The translations under genes were made by a program, and so were the position numbers. A stretch of 64,000 nt of DNA from Lujinxingia sediminis. Its GTDB lineage: Bacteria > Myxococcota_A > Bradymonadia > Bradymonadales > Bradymonadaceae. Each line of letters begins with the position of its first letter. Within the stretch, counting starts at the first letter, position 1. Of the stretch, positions 15,978 through 25,732 are shown piece after piece. The notes under the pieces are model-generated. The model was given only the letters and a program-made list of their open reading frames with translations. It ran no database searches and was not told where the DNA came from. Location: NCBI RefSeq assembly GCF_004005565.1, contig NZ_SADD01000017.1, positions 1 to 64,000 on the forward strand. Direction: 5' to 3'.

Positions 15978-17546
15978 TCAGCGTCGGGAGTCCATCCCTG
16001 CATCGCGCCAGCCCTCGACCAGACGGATGAAGCTATCCTGTTTGGCCGGGCTCACCCCGGGCTCGACCTGCCCCAGTCCCCACACCCCGCCCAGCACCAG
16101 CATCAGCACGAGTCCGAGCCCTCCGAGCGCCTGCGTAAGCCCGCGCGGCACAAGCCAGCGCGTGGTGGCCCACGCCAGGAGCGCCAGCACCCCGACCACC
16201 AGCGGGAGCAGGGTCCACGGGGAGGCGGACCCCAGCCCGAGCGAGAGCGCGTTTTCGCTGACGTAGCCCGCGCCCAGCAGGGGAAGCACGATGTCGGGCA
16301 AGGGGTTCGTAAAATAGGGCGGCAGCTCGGGCATCGTCGCCGCCCCGAGCTGGGTGTACACCACGCCCCAGACGATGAGGCCCAGCGCCAGCAGCGCGGC
16401 CCAGAAATGGCGCCGGCAGCCCTCCAGGCCCACGGCGGCCAGCACCGCCCAGGCCCCCAGCGAGGGCACCAGCAGGCGCGGGCCAAAGCCCCAGCCCGCA
16501 AACCACATATTGGCGCTGGAGACGACCGCCAGATAGGCCAGCACCACCGCGCTGAGCAGCAGGCTGAGTGCCGGTCGACGCTGATAGAGCAGGTATGCCC
16601 CCGGGATCGCCAGCAGCACCCAGGGCGACGAGGGCAAAAGCCCCCGATGCATGCTCAACACAATGCCCTCAAAGTACTCCCACTTCGGGAGCGTCACCCC
16701 GCCCACGCCCTGCGTGTGCAAATCGCTGAGATGGTCGTTGACCAGGTGGTGGTACGAGAGTTCCAGGGGGCCCCCGAAGGCCGCGTTATTGTAGGCGAGC
16801 AGGAGCAGAAGCGGGCCGAGCGCCCCCAATCCAAACCCCACCCACACCGGCCAGCGTCTTAAGCCCGGCTCCAACACCACGTAGGCGGCCAGCAGCACGC
16901 AGGCCACGCCCGCCTGAAACTCGATGAGCCCCGCCACCCCGGCGGCCAGCCCCGCACCGAAGGCGGCCAGCACCCCACCTCGGAGCTCCGATACACCGCC
17001 TGCGACCCGCTCTCGCGCACGCTCCAGCTGCCAGAGCGCCACCAGCAGCGCCACCGCCACGGCGTGATGGCCAAAAAACGCCCCCGAGTAGTGAAACGCC
17101 GCGCTCCCCAGCATCCACGCCACCGTGGCCAGCTCAATGCTCCCTTCGGAGACCTGCAAACGCTTTAAGATGCCCCGCAACGCCACCATCCCCAGCGCCG
17201 CCAGGGGCAGCATCACGCCCAGGCGAAAGAGCATCAAAAGCGACTCGAACGCCCACTCCCCCGCCCCGAAGAGCATCGCGATCGCGTACACCGGCAACGC
17301 CAGAAAACTCAGCCCGGGAGCCTTGTCGGTGTAGTAGTGCCCCTCAAACGCCGCCAGATCAAAGACGCGCCCAAAGCGCTCCATGGGCACGTCGATGGCC
17401 AGGGTGCCTTCATGCAGCATGGCCCAGGTCAGGTAGATGCGCGTGCGCTCGTTGGGCGCGCTGACGTCGAGGAAGAGCCAGGAGAAGCCCACGCAGAAGA
17501 GCGTTATCGCCAGTGTCGCCCTCCAGCGCGACCAGATCCTGTGCAT
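15978..17546 (-). CDS. Membrane glycosyltransferase of the GT-C/PMT type
   Basis: A 522-residue protein with about 11-12 predicted membrane segments. The first periplasmic loop has NERTRIYLTWAMLHEGTLAIDVP and GHYYTDKAPGLSFLALP; the acidic/basic pattern followed by GHYYTDKAPG is the usual signature of dolichyl/polyprenyl-phosphate-mannose-type transferases found in many Gram-negative genomes. The donor and acceptor are unknown. GGAGG lies five bases before the ATG at 17546. The gene is divergent from the LTA-synthase-like gene at 17796, and the two may belong to one envelope glycolipid pathway (inference). Confidence 0.75.
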   Translation of the reverse strand: MHRIWSRWRATLAITLFCVGFSWLFLDVSAPNERTRIYLTWAMLHEGTLAIDVPMERFGRVFDLAAFEGHYYTDKAPGLSFLALPVYAIAMLFGAGEWAFESLLMLFRLGVMLPLAALGMVALRGILKRLQVSEGSIELATVAWMLGSAAFHYSGAFFGHHAVAVALLVALWQLERARERVAGGVSELRGGVLAAFGAGLAAGVAGLIEFQAGVACVLLAAYVVLEPGLRRWPVWVGFGLGALGPLLLLLAYNNAAFGGPLELSYHHLVNDHLSDLHTQGVGGVTLPKWEYFEGIVLSMHRGLLPSSPWVLLAIPGAYLLYQRRPALSLLLSAVVLAYLAVVSSANMWFAGWGFGPRLLVPSLGAWAVLAAVGLEGCRRHFWAALLALGLIVWGVVYTQLGAATMPELPPYFTNPLPDIVLPLLGAGYVSENALSLGLGSASPWTLLPLVVGVLALLAWATTRWLVPRGLTQALGGLGLVLMLVLGGVWGLGQVEPGVSPAKQDSFIRLVEGWRDAGMDSRR

Positions 17547-17795
17547 CTCACCTCCTCGGGGTAACGCGATCGAGAGCGCGAGAGGCTAGAGTGTGTGGTA
17601 GAGCAATGCAAGGGACCTGCGGCGCCCCGCACCTTGCGGCTCAAGCCTTCCCCTCGCCGCGCCCTCCGCCGGAAATACCTGCAACGTCCCCCGACATCCT
17701 CCTCTGCGGCAGCCCTATCCCTCCCCCCCTTTCTGCCGCGGCTTTTTCCCCTTCCCTTCCTTCGCTCTCCCCCTCCCCCACCCGCGACTCCTTCC

Positions 17796-20105
17796 ATGCT
17801 CGACCTTCTGCGCCACCGTAGCCTGGCCGCTCAGCGCCGCTTTTTGATCCTCCATGCCCTGCCCCTGATGCTCTTGCTGCTGGGGCTCAAGAGCGCACGC
17901 GTACTCAAACGCGCGCACATCGAGGGCGTTCTCGGCGCGCTGGATCTCTTTAAATCCGAGCTGCTCTTCGGGCTGGGGTTTGCGCTGGCAGGCGTCTCTC
18001 TGCTGGGGTTTCTCCGCTCGTCTCGCGCGCGCACGATCACACACGTTGCGCTGGGCGGGGTCGCCGCGCTGGTCGCCGGGGTCGAGATCGTCGCGCACCA
18101 TTTTTACATCTCGACCGGCTCCACCCTGGATGCCTCCCTCCTGATGTTCTCGCTGAAAAACTTCGAGGAGACCTGGAACGTGATCTCCAGCGAGGTGCCC
18201 TGGTGGACTCTGGGCGCGCTGATCGTAGCGGTGGTCTTCTTTCTAACAGGGCCCCTGCTGCTGCAACGCCGTGACTCGCCGGACCCCCTCGCTGACACAA
18301 GACCCTGGTCGGGGGCGATGCTGGCGGGTTCGGTCTGTATGCTGGCACTGGCCTGCACGCCTCCGCTGGCCGAGCCCTACGCGCCCTTTGCGCGGGCTTC
18401 GGTGGTGAACCTGGGGATGAGCGCGCTGGATCGAGGCGGGGACCAGGACGTCACGATTGTTGCGCGCCCCGACCTCTCAAAAGCCTCGCTCGTTGCGTCG
18501 ACCGAAACCCACGGGGCTCGACCGAAACACGTCGCGCTGATCGTGCTCGAGTCGACCCGCGCCCGCTCGCTCTCGGTCTACAACCCGGAGCTCGACACCA
18601 CTCCCTTTCTCGCCGCGTTGGCCGAGAAGAGTCTGGTGGCCGAGCGGGCCCACGCCGTCGTGCCGCATACCTCCAAGGCGCTGGTGGCCACGCTCTGCGG
18701 CATCGAGCCGCGGCTCAACATGCCTATCACCGAGTCCTACCCGGGCGCGCTTCCGGCGCGCTGCCTGGCCGATCTGCTTCGCCAGCGAGGCTTTGCGACG
18801 GCATTCTTCCAGTCGGCCACCGAACATTTTGAGGGGCGACGCCAGCTCATCGACAACATGGGCTATGAGCACTTTTTGCCGGTCGACGAGATGCGCACCC
18901 GCGGCTTTGAGAAGGCCAATTATTTTGGCTACGAGGACGACATCATGCTCGAGCCCGGCCGCACCTGGCTGAGCGAGCAAAAGAAGCGCCCCACCTTTTT
19001 GACCTACCTCACCCTGACCCCGCACCACGACTACCTGGCCCCGGAGCGCTACGGGCATCACGATTTTGACCCGGATGAGGAGCTCAACGACTACCACAAC
19101 ACCATCCGCTACGTGGACCACTTCGTGGCCAACGTCATGGCGCAGTACAAGGAGCTGGGGTTCTATGAGGACACCCTCTTTGTGATCGTCGGCGACCATG
19201 GCGAGGGCTTTGGTGAGCACGGACGTCGCCAGCACGACAACGTGATTTACCAGGAGGGGCTGCATATCCCGATGATGCTCTACAGCCCCGCGCTTCCCGA
19301 CCTGGCTGGCCGCGTTGAGCCCCCGGTCAGCCAGATCGATCTTTTGCCCACCATCGCCTCCCTTCTGGGCTACGCGCTCGATACGGATTACCCGGGCGTT
19401 GATCTGCGGGAGGCCCCCGAAGAGCGCTCCATCTTCTCGCATTGCTGGTACGAGCGCCGCTGCATGGCCAGCATCCGCGGCGACGATAAGTACATCCACC
19501 ACTTTGATACGCAGCCCGACGAGCGTTTTGACCTGGGCGCCGACCCACTGGAGACGAGCTCGGCGCTGGCGCGTCATGACGACAACGCCGCCCGGGAGCG
19601 GGAGCTGCACACGTGGCGCGCCTCGGTGAACGCCTGGCACGCACAGCACAGCCTGCAGCTGCTCGATGGCAAGATCCTCGATGCGATGCCGCCCGTAGAG
19701 CATGAGGTCAACGTCACCCTCGGGGACTTTGCACGCATCCGCGGCTACTCCCTCTCCACCGACGCGCTGCGTCCGGGAAGCAAAGCGACGATCACCTACG
19801 TCTTTGAGGCCTTGAAGCCCATTCCCGAGGGCTGGCTGCTCTTTGTGCACGGCAACGGGCCGCATAAAACCAAAAACCTGGACCACGTCCCGGTCAACGG
19901 ACTCCATCCCTTGCACCGCTGGAAGCCCGGGGAGTTTATTGTCGACGAGCAGACCTTCCACGTGCCGCGGGACTGGCGCCCTGGCGAATTCAAGCTGCGC
20001 ATCGGCATCTACCACAAGGAGAAGGGACGCGTGGAGGTGAGCGGGGACGTGCCGATCACCGACGATCATCGCGCGACCCTTTTTACGATGCCGGTGGAGC
20101 GGTGA
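17796..20105 (+). CDS. LTA synthase-like sulfatase-family membrane enzyme
   Basis: A 769-residue protein with four to five N-terminal membrane helices (to about residue 225) and an extracytoplasmic sulfatase fold. Metal Glu lies in LIVLESTRARSL, the likely Thr nucleophile in VVPHTSKALVATLCG, and the C-terminal metal site in VIVGDHGEGFGEHGR with QIDLLPTIASLL. This is the arrangement of LtaS/OpgB-type phosphoglycerol transferases. A further beta-sandwich-like region (about 630-769) follows. It probably moves a phosphoalcohol from a lipid onto an envelope glycan. The ATG at 17796 is the only one consistent with the membrane start; the leader is almost pure pyrimidine with no ribosome-binding site, and the longer upstream frame is Pro/Ser noise. 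Confidence 0.82.
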   Translation: MLDLLRHRSLAAQRRFLILHALPLMLLLLGLKSARVLKRAHIEGVLGALDLFKSELLFGLGFALAGVSLLGFLRSSRARTITHVALGGVAALVAGVEIVAHHFYISTGSTLDASLLMFSLKNFEETWNVISSEVPWWTLGALIVAVVFFLTGPLLLQRRDSPDPLADTRPWSGAMLAGSVCMLALACTPPLAEPYAPFARASVVNLGMSALDRGGDQDVTIVARPDLSKASLVASTETHGARPKHVALIVLESTRARSLSVYNPELDTTPFLAALAEKSLVAERAHAVVPHTSKALVATLCGIEPRLNMPITESYPGALPARCLADLLRQRGFATAFFQSATEHFEGRRQLIDNMGYEHFLPVDEMRTRGFEKANYFGYEDDIMLEPGRTWLSEQKKRPTFLTYLTLTPHHDYLAPERYGHHDFDPDEELNDYHNTIRYVDHFVANVMAQYKELGFYEDTLFVIVGDHGEGFGEHGRRQHDNVIYQEGLHIPMMLYSPALPDLAGRVEPPVSQIDLLPTIASLLGYALDTDYPGVDLREAPEERSIFSHCWYERRCMASIRGDDKYIHHFDTQPDERFDLGADPLETSSALARHDDNAARERELHTWRASVNAWHAQHSLQLLDGKILDAMPPVEHEVNVTLGDFARIRGYSLSTDALRPGSKATITYVFEALKPIPEGWLLFVHGNGPHKTKNLDHVPVNGLHPLHRWKPGEFIVDEQTFHVPRDWRPGEFKLRIGIYHKEKGRVEVSGDVPITDDHRATLFTMPVER

Positions 20106-20202
20106 CCGACGCGCCCCCCCCCCCTTGCATCACGACTGTCTCCTTGCTAGCAGAACGCCCGTTCATTCCAGACAATGGCTCCCTCTTTGGAACGAGGCTT
20201 TT

Positions 20203-21972
20203 ATGAAGTTCAACATTTGGGCATTGGCGGCGCTCGGCGCCTTGATGATCACCACTGGTTGTGAGGGCGAGGAGCCCGCCCCCGATCCCATTGTGGAACA
20301 CGGAGAGCTGCGCCTGGAGCGCGTCTTTCCCACGGACACCCACCCCGGCCAGGAGTTTGAGTCCTGTGTCTTTGCCTCGCCAATGCACTACCACGACGGT
20401 GCGCAGGACTGGGTGCTGGCGATGACCGGTGAAGGTCAGCTCGCCGCCCACGATGTGGCCACTGGCGAGGTGGCCTGGTCGGTGGAGCTGCCCGCGCCGG
20501 AGGGTGAAGGGGTGTTTGCGCTGGCGCAGCCGGCCTGGCTCGATGATTCGCGCCTGGTGGTGGCCTACCACACGGTGCCCGCCGATCATGAAGCGCCCTA
20601 CGACGCCAACGTGCAGCGCTTAAGCCACCGGGTGGTCGTGGTGGACCTGGCCCAGCGCGCGATCTCCTCGGAGTTTGAACCGCTGACCCTGGAGGCCACG
20701 CTCCCGGCCAACGATGACGCCACCCTGAGCTTCAGGCCGGAGCGGGCCCTCAGCCGTGGCGACGTGGTGATTGGCCGCCCGGCCGGCGCCACCCTGGGGC
20801 GCGCCTACATCACCCTGGGCAATACCCGCGACATTCAGCCCTGGCACGGCTGGGCCTTTGAGATCGACCTGGACGCCTGGGCCGACCAGGGCGCTGGCGA
20901 GGCGATCCACGCGGTGTTCAACACCACGCCCGAGCCCGACGAGAACTGCGGCCCGGAGGGCACCTCCGGCTCGCGCGAACGCCGCTGCGGTGGCGGCCTG
21001 TGGGCGCCCACCGGCCCCCTCCTGGTCGAGGAAGAAGGCGGCGGCTACCACCTGATCGTGGGCGCCGGTAACGGCCAGCTCAACCTGGACCGCCAGGACT
21101 ACGCCAACACCCTCCTTCGCCTGGGCCCCGGACTCAGCTTTGAGCCGATGTGCGACGCCGAGGCCTGCGCCGACTTCAACCCCGACGCTCCCTCCCTCGA
21201 ATGTGTCGAGAGCTGCCAGGATCTCTTCATCCCGCGCCTGCTCGCAGGCCAGGCCCCGCCGCGCCCCGCCGACGGGCGCTGCACCGACGAGATGACGCTC
21301 TTTGAGTGCTGGCAGGAGATGGACTACATCGGCGGCAGCACACCCGCCCGGGTCGAACTTGGCGAGGGGGCGGTGCTGGTCTACCCCACCAAGGATGGCC
21401 ACGCCTACCTGGTCGACGCCGAGCACATGGGCACGATGCACGATCGCCATAAGCTCGTGGATCTCTGCGGCACCGCCGACGACGCCTGCCGCAAGACCTG
21501 GGCGGGAATGGCCGTCACCCAGCCCCTGATCATGACCACCGAGGAGGGGCCGCTCGCGTTGATCCCCACCTTCATGCCCGACAGCACGCACGCCGCCGGC
21601 GTGGTGGCACTGGCCATCGTGGACACCGAGGACGGCCCGCGCTTTGAGCGGCGCTGGGAGTTCCCGACATTCGACAAAGCCGAGGCCATCACCCGCTTTC
21701 GCGAGCACCCGGGCCGCGTGGTCGCCGCGCCGCTTAAGGAAGGCGGCGAGCCGGTGGCCTGGCTGGTGGAGGTCGGCGATCCCGGGGCGACGGGGCGTTT
21801 GATCGCGCTGGACCCGCTCACCGGCGAAGCCCTCTTCGACGCCGACCTGGCCGGCCGTGGCCAGCGCTACACCTGGCCCTTGCGCGTTGATGACCGCATC
21901 TTTGTCTCGTCCTGCCCGAGCGACCGGGCGGCCAGCCGCCTGGAAGGCTACCAGCTGGTGCCCGTCGACTAA
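20203..21972 (+). CDS. PQQ-like beta-propeller repeat lipoprotein
   Basis: A 589-residue lipoprotein: signal MKFNIWALAALGALMI with lipobox TTGC. The body has PQQ-type propeller blades, for example GQLAAHDVATGEVAWSVELP near residue 80 and LVYPTKDGHAYLVDAEHMG near 395, plus a cysteine-rich insert (about 300-385). There is no quinoprotein active-site signature, so a binding or assembly role at the cell surface or periplasm is more likely than dehydrogenase activity. AACGAGG precedes the ATG at 20203. A perfect 14-bp-stem terminator follows. Confidence 0.75.
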   Translation: MKFNIWALAALGALMITTGCEGEEPAPDPIVEHGELRLERVFPTDTHPGQEFESCVFASPMHYHDGAQDWVLAMTGEGQLAAHDVATGEVAWSVELPAPEGEGVFALAQPAWLDDSRLVVAYHTVPADHEAPYDANVQRLSHRVVVVDLAQRAISSEFEPLTLEATLPANDDATLSFRPERALSRGDVVIGRPAGATLGRAYITLGNTRDIQPWHGWAFEIDLDAWADQGAGEAIHAVFNTTPEPDENCGPEGTSGSRERRCGGGLWAPTGPLLVEEEGGGYHLIVGAGNGQLNLDRQDYANTLLRLGPGLSFEPMCDAEACADFNPDAPSLECVESCQDLFIPRLLAGQAPPRPADGRCTDEMTLFECWQEMDYIGGSTPARVELGEGAVLVYPTKDGHAYLVDAEHMGTMHDRHKLVDLCGTADDACRKTWAGMAVTQPLIMTTEEGPLALIPTFMPDSTHAAGVVALAIVDTEDGPRFERRWEFPTFDKAEAITRFREHPGRVVAAPLKEGGEPVAWLVEVGDPGATGRLIALDPLTGEALFDADLAGRGQRYTWPLRVDDRIFVSSCPSDRAASRLEGYQLVPVD

Positions 21973-22025
21973 CTCCGTCGACTAACCCCGGCGAGCAAGC
22001 GCGCGCCGCGCTACCCGCTACAAAG

Positions 22026-22060
22026 AAACCTCGCCAGGCCTGTGCCTGGCGAGGTTTTTT
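22026..22060 (+). terminator. Rho-independent terminator
   Basis: A 14-base perfect stem (22026-22039 with 22044-22057) around the loop CTGT, running into six T residues. It terminates the propeller lipoprotein gene. Confidence 0.92.
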
Positions 22061-22116
22061 GCTCGTGGGTCGGGCGCTCCGACCGCCGCCTGGTTCCGGC
22101 GAGTGACTTTGAAGTG

Positions 22117-22331
22117 ACGAACACCCCATCAACGCCTTCATCCCCCCTTCGTCACGTCAACGAACCCCCTCTCAAGCTCGTAAGCCCCCCTTCGTCAACG
22201 CGACGAATACCCCCTTATGGGTAAATTTTGAGCGACTGCGATTCGACGAACACCCCCTTATGGGCAATTTCGACGGTGCTGTGACGTGACGAACGCCTCC
22301 CGCACGTGTTCAGGTCCCCTTCGTCGAGACA
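22117..22331 (+). repeat. Five-unit degenerate 43-bp tandem repeat
   Basis: ACGAA begins units at 22117, 22160, 22203, 22246 and 22289, exactly 43 bases apart. Units 1, 2 and 5 share an aligned CCCCTTCGTC beginning 29 bases into the unit, while units 3 and 4 share ACCCCCTTATGGG. The ACGAA and TTCGT ends are mutually complementary, so units can pair. It fills most of the 372-base gap between the propeller lipoprotein and nth and contains no gene. Confidence 0.8.
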
Positions 22332-22344
22332 CGCCGGCTTTAGC

Positions 22345-22998
22345 TCAGAGCTCCCCGGCCTCGATCTGCCGGCAGATCACACACGTCTCCAGGTCGTGGC
22401 CGCGGGCCGGGCAGTACTCGCGGCCGTAGAAGATGATCTGGAGATGGCGAGCGTTCCAGGTGGACTCGTCAAAAAGCTCGCGCAGGTCGTCTTCGGTCTG
22501 GCGGACGTTTTTGGCTTTGCTTAAGCCCCAGCGCTCGGCCAGGCGGTGGATGTGGGTGTCGACGGGAAAGGAGGGCACGTCGAACCACTGCGAGAGCACG
22601 ACCTGGGCGGTTTTTCGGCCGACGCCCGGGAGTTTGGTGAGCTCTTTGAGCGTGCCGGGCACCTCGCCATCGAACTCATCGACCAGCATATGCGAGAGCG
22701 CGTGCACGTTTTTGGCTTTGGTGGGGGCGAGCCCGCAGGAGCGGATGGTGTGCTGGATTTTATCGACGGGCTGGCGGGCCATGTCATGGGGGTTGTCGGC
22801 CAGCGCGAAGAGGTCGGGAGTGACCATGTTGACGCGTTTGTCGGTGCACTGCGCCGAGAGAAGCACGGCGACGAGCAGCGTGTAGGCGTCTTTATGGTCC
22901 AGGGGCACGGGCGTGGTGGGGTAGAGCTCGTCGAGGATCTGGCCGATGGTCTCGGCGCGGGCTTTTTTTGCCTTCTTAGTGCGCAACGTCTTCGTCAC
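22345..22998 (-). CDS. nth: Endonuclease III (base-excision repair DNA glycosylase/AP lyase)
   Basis: A 217-residue HhH-GPD glycosylase that removes oxidised pyrimidines. The helix-hairpin-helix LPGVGRKTA carries the catalytic Lys129, and the catalytic Asp147 is in PVDTHIHRL. The C-terminal iron-sulphur motif is odd: only three cysteines (Cys196, 206, 209; C-x9-C-x2-C) are present and the usual fourth is missing, so the cluster may be absent or use another ligand. The start is GTG at 22998, overlapping the stop of the upstream membrane-protein gene (GTGA), with GAGG upstream. Confidence 0.93.
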   Translation of the reverse strand: MTKTLRTKKAKKARAETIGQILDELYPTTPVPLDHKDAYTLLVAVLLSAQCTDKRVNMVTPDLFALADNPHDMARQPVDKIQHTIRSCGLAPTKAKNVHALSHMLVDEFDGEVPGTLKELTKLPGVGRKTAQVVLSQWFDVPSFPVDTHIHRLAERWGLSKAKNVRQTEDDLRELFDESTWNARHLQIIFYGREYCPARGHDLETCVICRQIEAGEL

Positions 22999-23540
22999 TT
23001 CTTGACCTCAATGCATCGAAACAAACGCTCGCCAGGGGGGCCGAGCGCGGCCTGGCCGGCTTCAACGCCGGCCGAGGCGCGGTAGATACCAATCAGGGCA
23101 GGGATATAGGCCAGAAGCGCCAGGGGCAAGAAGAGCGCGCAGTTGAGCGTGGCCATCAGCACAAAGGCGTAACACAGAAGGTAGATCGCGCCGGCGGCTT
23201 TGGCGTGGTGCAGACTAAAGGGATTGTCGCGCAGCACGAGGGGCACGAGAAAAAAGGGCACACCAAAGAGCACCGAGCAGTAGCTGAGCACGGCCAGGCC
23301 CGCGCCCTTTTCGCGATCGAAGTAGAGAAAACGCCGGGGGCGGCGGCGCTCCTCGTCGGTGCGGTGGGGCGACCTGGCGTCGAGGGTGGCGGAGGGAAGC
23401 GGCCGGAGCTCGGTGTGGCGCAGCGGGCGCTCTTGAAGTTCGACCAGGAGGCGGCGCATCGCCTCGTCTGCGGGGTCAAGGGTCTGGGAGGTGGGGGTCT
23501 TGCCCCTGCTCCCCCGGTCCTTAACTGCGTCATCGCTCAT
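22995..23540 (-). CDS. Tic20/DUF4870-like membrane protein
   Basis: A 181-residue protein with a charged N-terminal 75 residues and then three hydrophobic segments in the order typical of the DUF4870/Tic20-like family: AVLSYCSVLFGVPFFLVPLVL, the RDNPFSLHHAKAAGAIYLLCY stretch with its conserved F-x-x-x-H-A-K, and a long C-terminal pair. The function of the family is unsettled. It overlaps nth by four bases, so the two are co-translated, although no functional tie is known. Confidence 0.7.
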   Translation of the reverse strand: MSDDAVKDRGSRGKTPTSQTLDPADEAMRRLLVELQERPLRHTELRPLPSATLDARSPHRTDEERRRPRRFLYFDREKGAGLAVLSYCSVLFGVPFFLVPLVLRDNPFSLHHAKAAGAIYLLCYAFVLMATLNCALFLPLALLAYIPALIGIYRASAGVEAGQAALGPPGERLFRCIEVKK

Positions 23541-23644
23541 AGGTGTCCCCGTGCGCTGGCCTCAGAGCACATTATGGCCACGCGGGCCACGGTGACCACC
23601 GCCGCGGAGGTTTGGGCCGATGGACCTGGCGCGCATCTCACGGC

Positions 23645-23672
23645 TTGAGTTTGACGCGCTGACCCTCATAAT
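23645..23672 (+). promoter_or_regulatory. Candidate promoter of fumC
   Basis: TTGAGT (23645-23650) and CATAAT (23667-23672) with 16 bases between them, 59 bases upstream of the fumC start. Matches are 4 of 6 and 5 of 6 to the sigma70 consensus. Confidence 0.4.
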
Positions 23673-23730
23673 GCAGGCGCCAAAACGACCGATGTATGCC
23701 TCAACACGCTCAACCAAAAAGGATCAAAAG

Positions 23731-25128
23731 ATGTCGACTCGCACCGAATACGACTCGATGGGCGCGGTGGAAGTGCCCTCCGACGCCTACTGGGGCGCGC
23801 AGACCCAGCGCTCCATCCAGAACTTCAAGATCGGCGGCCACCGCATGCCCCGGCCCATGATCAAGGCGTTAGGGATGGTCAAGCACGCCACCGCCGAGGC
23901 CAACTGCGGCCTGGGGATTCTGAGCGACGATAAGAAGAAAGCGATTCAGGCCGCCGCTCAGGAGGTCATCGACGGAAAGCTCGATGAGCATTTCCCGCTG
24001 GTGGTCTGGCAGACCGGAAGCGGCACGCAGACCAACATGAATACCAACGAGGTCATCGCGAACCGCGCCATCGAGATGCTCGGCGGCGAACTGGGCTCCA
24101 AGAGCCCGATTCACCCCAACGACGATGTGAACAAGAGCCAGTCGACCAACGACAGCTTTCCCACGGCCAGCGCCGTGGCGATCGTCGACCAGTTTGAGAG
24201 CGCGCTCCTTCCGGCGCTGGCGCACCTGCGCGACGCGCTCGACGCCAAAGCCGCCGCGTTTGCCGACATCGTGAAGGTGGGACGCACCCACCTGATGGAC
24301 GCCACGCCGCTGACCCTGGGTCAGGAGTTTTCGGGCTACTCGGCGCAGCTGACCTACGCCGAGCGCGCCGTCCGCCAGTCGCTGGAGCTTCTGGTGGAGC
24401 TGGCCATCGGCGGCACCGCGGTGGGAAGCGGCCTGAACACGGTCGAGGGTTACGATAAGGCGGTCTGCGACGCGCTGGCCGCCATGAGCGGCTACGACTT
24501 CAAGCCGGCGCCCAACAAGTTTGCGCTGCTCGCCGGCAAAGAGGCGATCGTGGAGGCCCACGGCGCGCTCAAGACGCTGGCGACCTCGCTCAACAAGATC
24601 GCCAACGACATCCGCTGGATGGGCAGCGGCCCCCGCTGCGGATTTGGCGAGCTGACGCTGCCGAGCAACGAGCCCGGCTCCTCGATCATGCCCGGCAAGG
24701 TCAACCCGACCCAGTCCGAGGCGATGACGATGGTCTGCGCGCACGTCTTCGGCAACGACGCGGCCGTGGGCTTTGCGGCGGCCAACGGCAACTTTGAGCT
24801 CAACGTCTACAAGCCGATGCTCGTGCATAACGTGCTCGAATCGACGCGCCTGCTCACCGACGCGATGCACTCCTTCACCGACAACTGCGTGGTGGGCATT
24901 GAGCCCAACCGCGAGCAGATCGCCGAAGATCTGGAGCGCTGCCTGATGCTGGTGACCGCGCTCAACCCGGTGATCGGCTACGACAAGGCCGCCGAAGTCG
25001 CCAAGAAGGCCCACAAAGAGAACACCACGCTGCGCCAGGCCATCACCGAGCTGGGGTATTTGAGCGGCGAGGAGTTCGATAAGGCGATCAACCCCAAAGC
25101 GATGACGCATCCGAAGGCGAAGGCGTAA
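23731..25128 (+). CDS. fumC: Fumarate hydratase, class II
   Basis: Interconverts fumarate and malate in the TCA cycle (iron-independent, homotetramer). The 465-residue protein has all class II landmarks: [23 protein letters not shown] at the start, [46 protein letters not shown], and the signature [13 protein letters not shown]. These distinguish fumarase from aspartase (the [12 protein letters not shown] loop and THLMDATP context are shared by the superfamily, but overall similarity is to FumC). AAAAGGA lies eight bases before the ATG at 23731; the open frame extends further but without support. aat follows after four bases. Confidence 0.95.
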   Translation: MSTRTEYDSMGAVEVPSDAYWGAQTQRSIQNFKIGGHRMPRPMIKALGMVKHATAEANCGLGILSDDKKKAIQAAAQEVIDGKLDEHFPLVVWQTGSGTQTNMNTNEVIANRAIEMLGGELGSKSPIHPNDDVNKSQSTNDSFPTASAVAIVDQFESALLPALAHLRDALDAKAAAFADIVKVGRTHLMDATPLTLGQEFSGYSAQLTYAERAVRQSLELLVELAIGGTAVGSGLNTVEGYDKAVCDALAAMSGYDFKPAPNKFALLAGKEAIVEAHGALKTLATSLNKIANDIRWMGSGPRCGFGELTLPSNEPGSSIMPGKVNPTQSEAMTMVCAHVFGNDAAVGFAAANGNFELNVYKPMLVHNVLESTRLLTDAMHSFTDNCVVGIEPNREQIAEDLERCLMLVTALNPVIGYDKAAEVAKKAHKENTTLRQAITELGYLSGEEFDKAINPKAMTHPKAKA

Positions 25129-25132
25129 CGCT

Positions 25133-25732
25133 ATGGATCTGACGCGCCCCTCCGCACAGCTTTTACTCTCGGCCTACGCCCAGGGGATTTTCCCCATGGC
25201 GCATCCCGAGGAGGAGGGGCGCGTCTACTGGTACGCGCCCGATCCGCGGGCGATTTTGCCGCTCGACGGCCTGCGCATCTCCCGGCGTTTTCGGCAAACT
25301 CTGCGCAAGAAACCCTATGAGATTCGCTTCAACACGGATTTTGAGGGTGTCATCGAAGCCTGCGCCGAGCCGCGGCCCGACCAGCCGCAGACGTGGATCT
25401 CCGAGGGCATTAAGGAGGTCTACACCGAGCTCCACCACCTGGGGTTTGCCCACTCGGTCGAAGCCTGGGAGGGTGAGCGGCTGGTGGGCGGTCTTTATGG
25501 CGTGGCGCTGGGCGGGCTTTTTGCCGGCGAGTCGATGTTTCATCGGGCCACCGACGCCTCCAAGATCTGCCTTGTGCATCTGGTGGAGCGGCTCAAGGCG
25601 CGGGGGTTTAGCCTGCTCGATGTGCAGTTTCAGACCTCGCACCTGGAGCGCTTCGGGGTGATCGAGATCAGCCGCGAAGCTTATGAAGCGCAGCTTTCGA
25701 AGGCGCTTACGCTCGACTGCGCGTTTGCGTGA
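25133..25732 (+). CDS. aat: Leucyl/phenylalanyl-tRNA--protein transferase
   Basis: Adds Leu or Phe to N-terminal Arg/Lys of proteins, marking them for ClpS/ClpAP degradation (bacterial N-degron pathway). The 199-residue protein contains AYAQGIFPMAHPEE, YWYAPDPRAILPLD, ISRRFRQTLRK, TWISEGIKEVYTELHHLGFAHSVE, GGLYGVALGGLFAGESMFHRATDASK and LLDVQFQTSHLERFGV, all family hallmarks. The ATG at 25133 is four bases after the fumC stop, so the two probably share a transcript. The 246 bases that follow it hold no gene I can support. Confidence 0.95.
   Translation: MDLTRPSAQLLLSAYAQGIFPMAHPEEEGRVYWYAPDPRAILPLDGLRISRRFRQTLRKKPYEIRFNTDFEGVIEACAEPRPDQPQTWISEGIKEVYTELHHLGFAHSVEAWEGERLVGGLYGVALGGLFAGESMFHRATDASKICLVHLVERLKARGFSLLDVQFQTSHLERFGVIEISREAYEAQLSKALTLDCAFA

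Noticed and set aside
17796-20105. True lipoteichoic acid synthase
   Set aside because: The rest of the window is clearly Gram-negative (OmpA, outer-membrane lipoproteins), so an LtaS-like phosphotransferase of another substrate is a better description.
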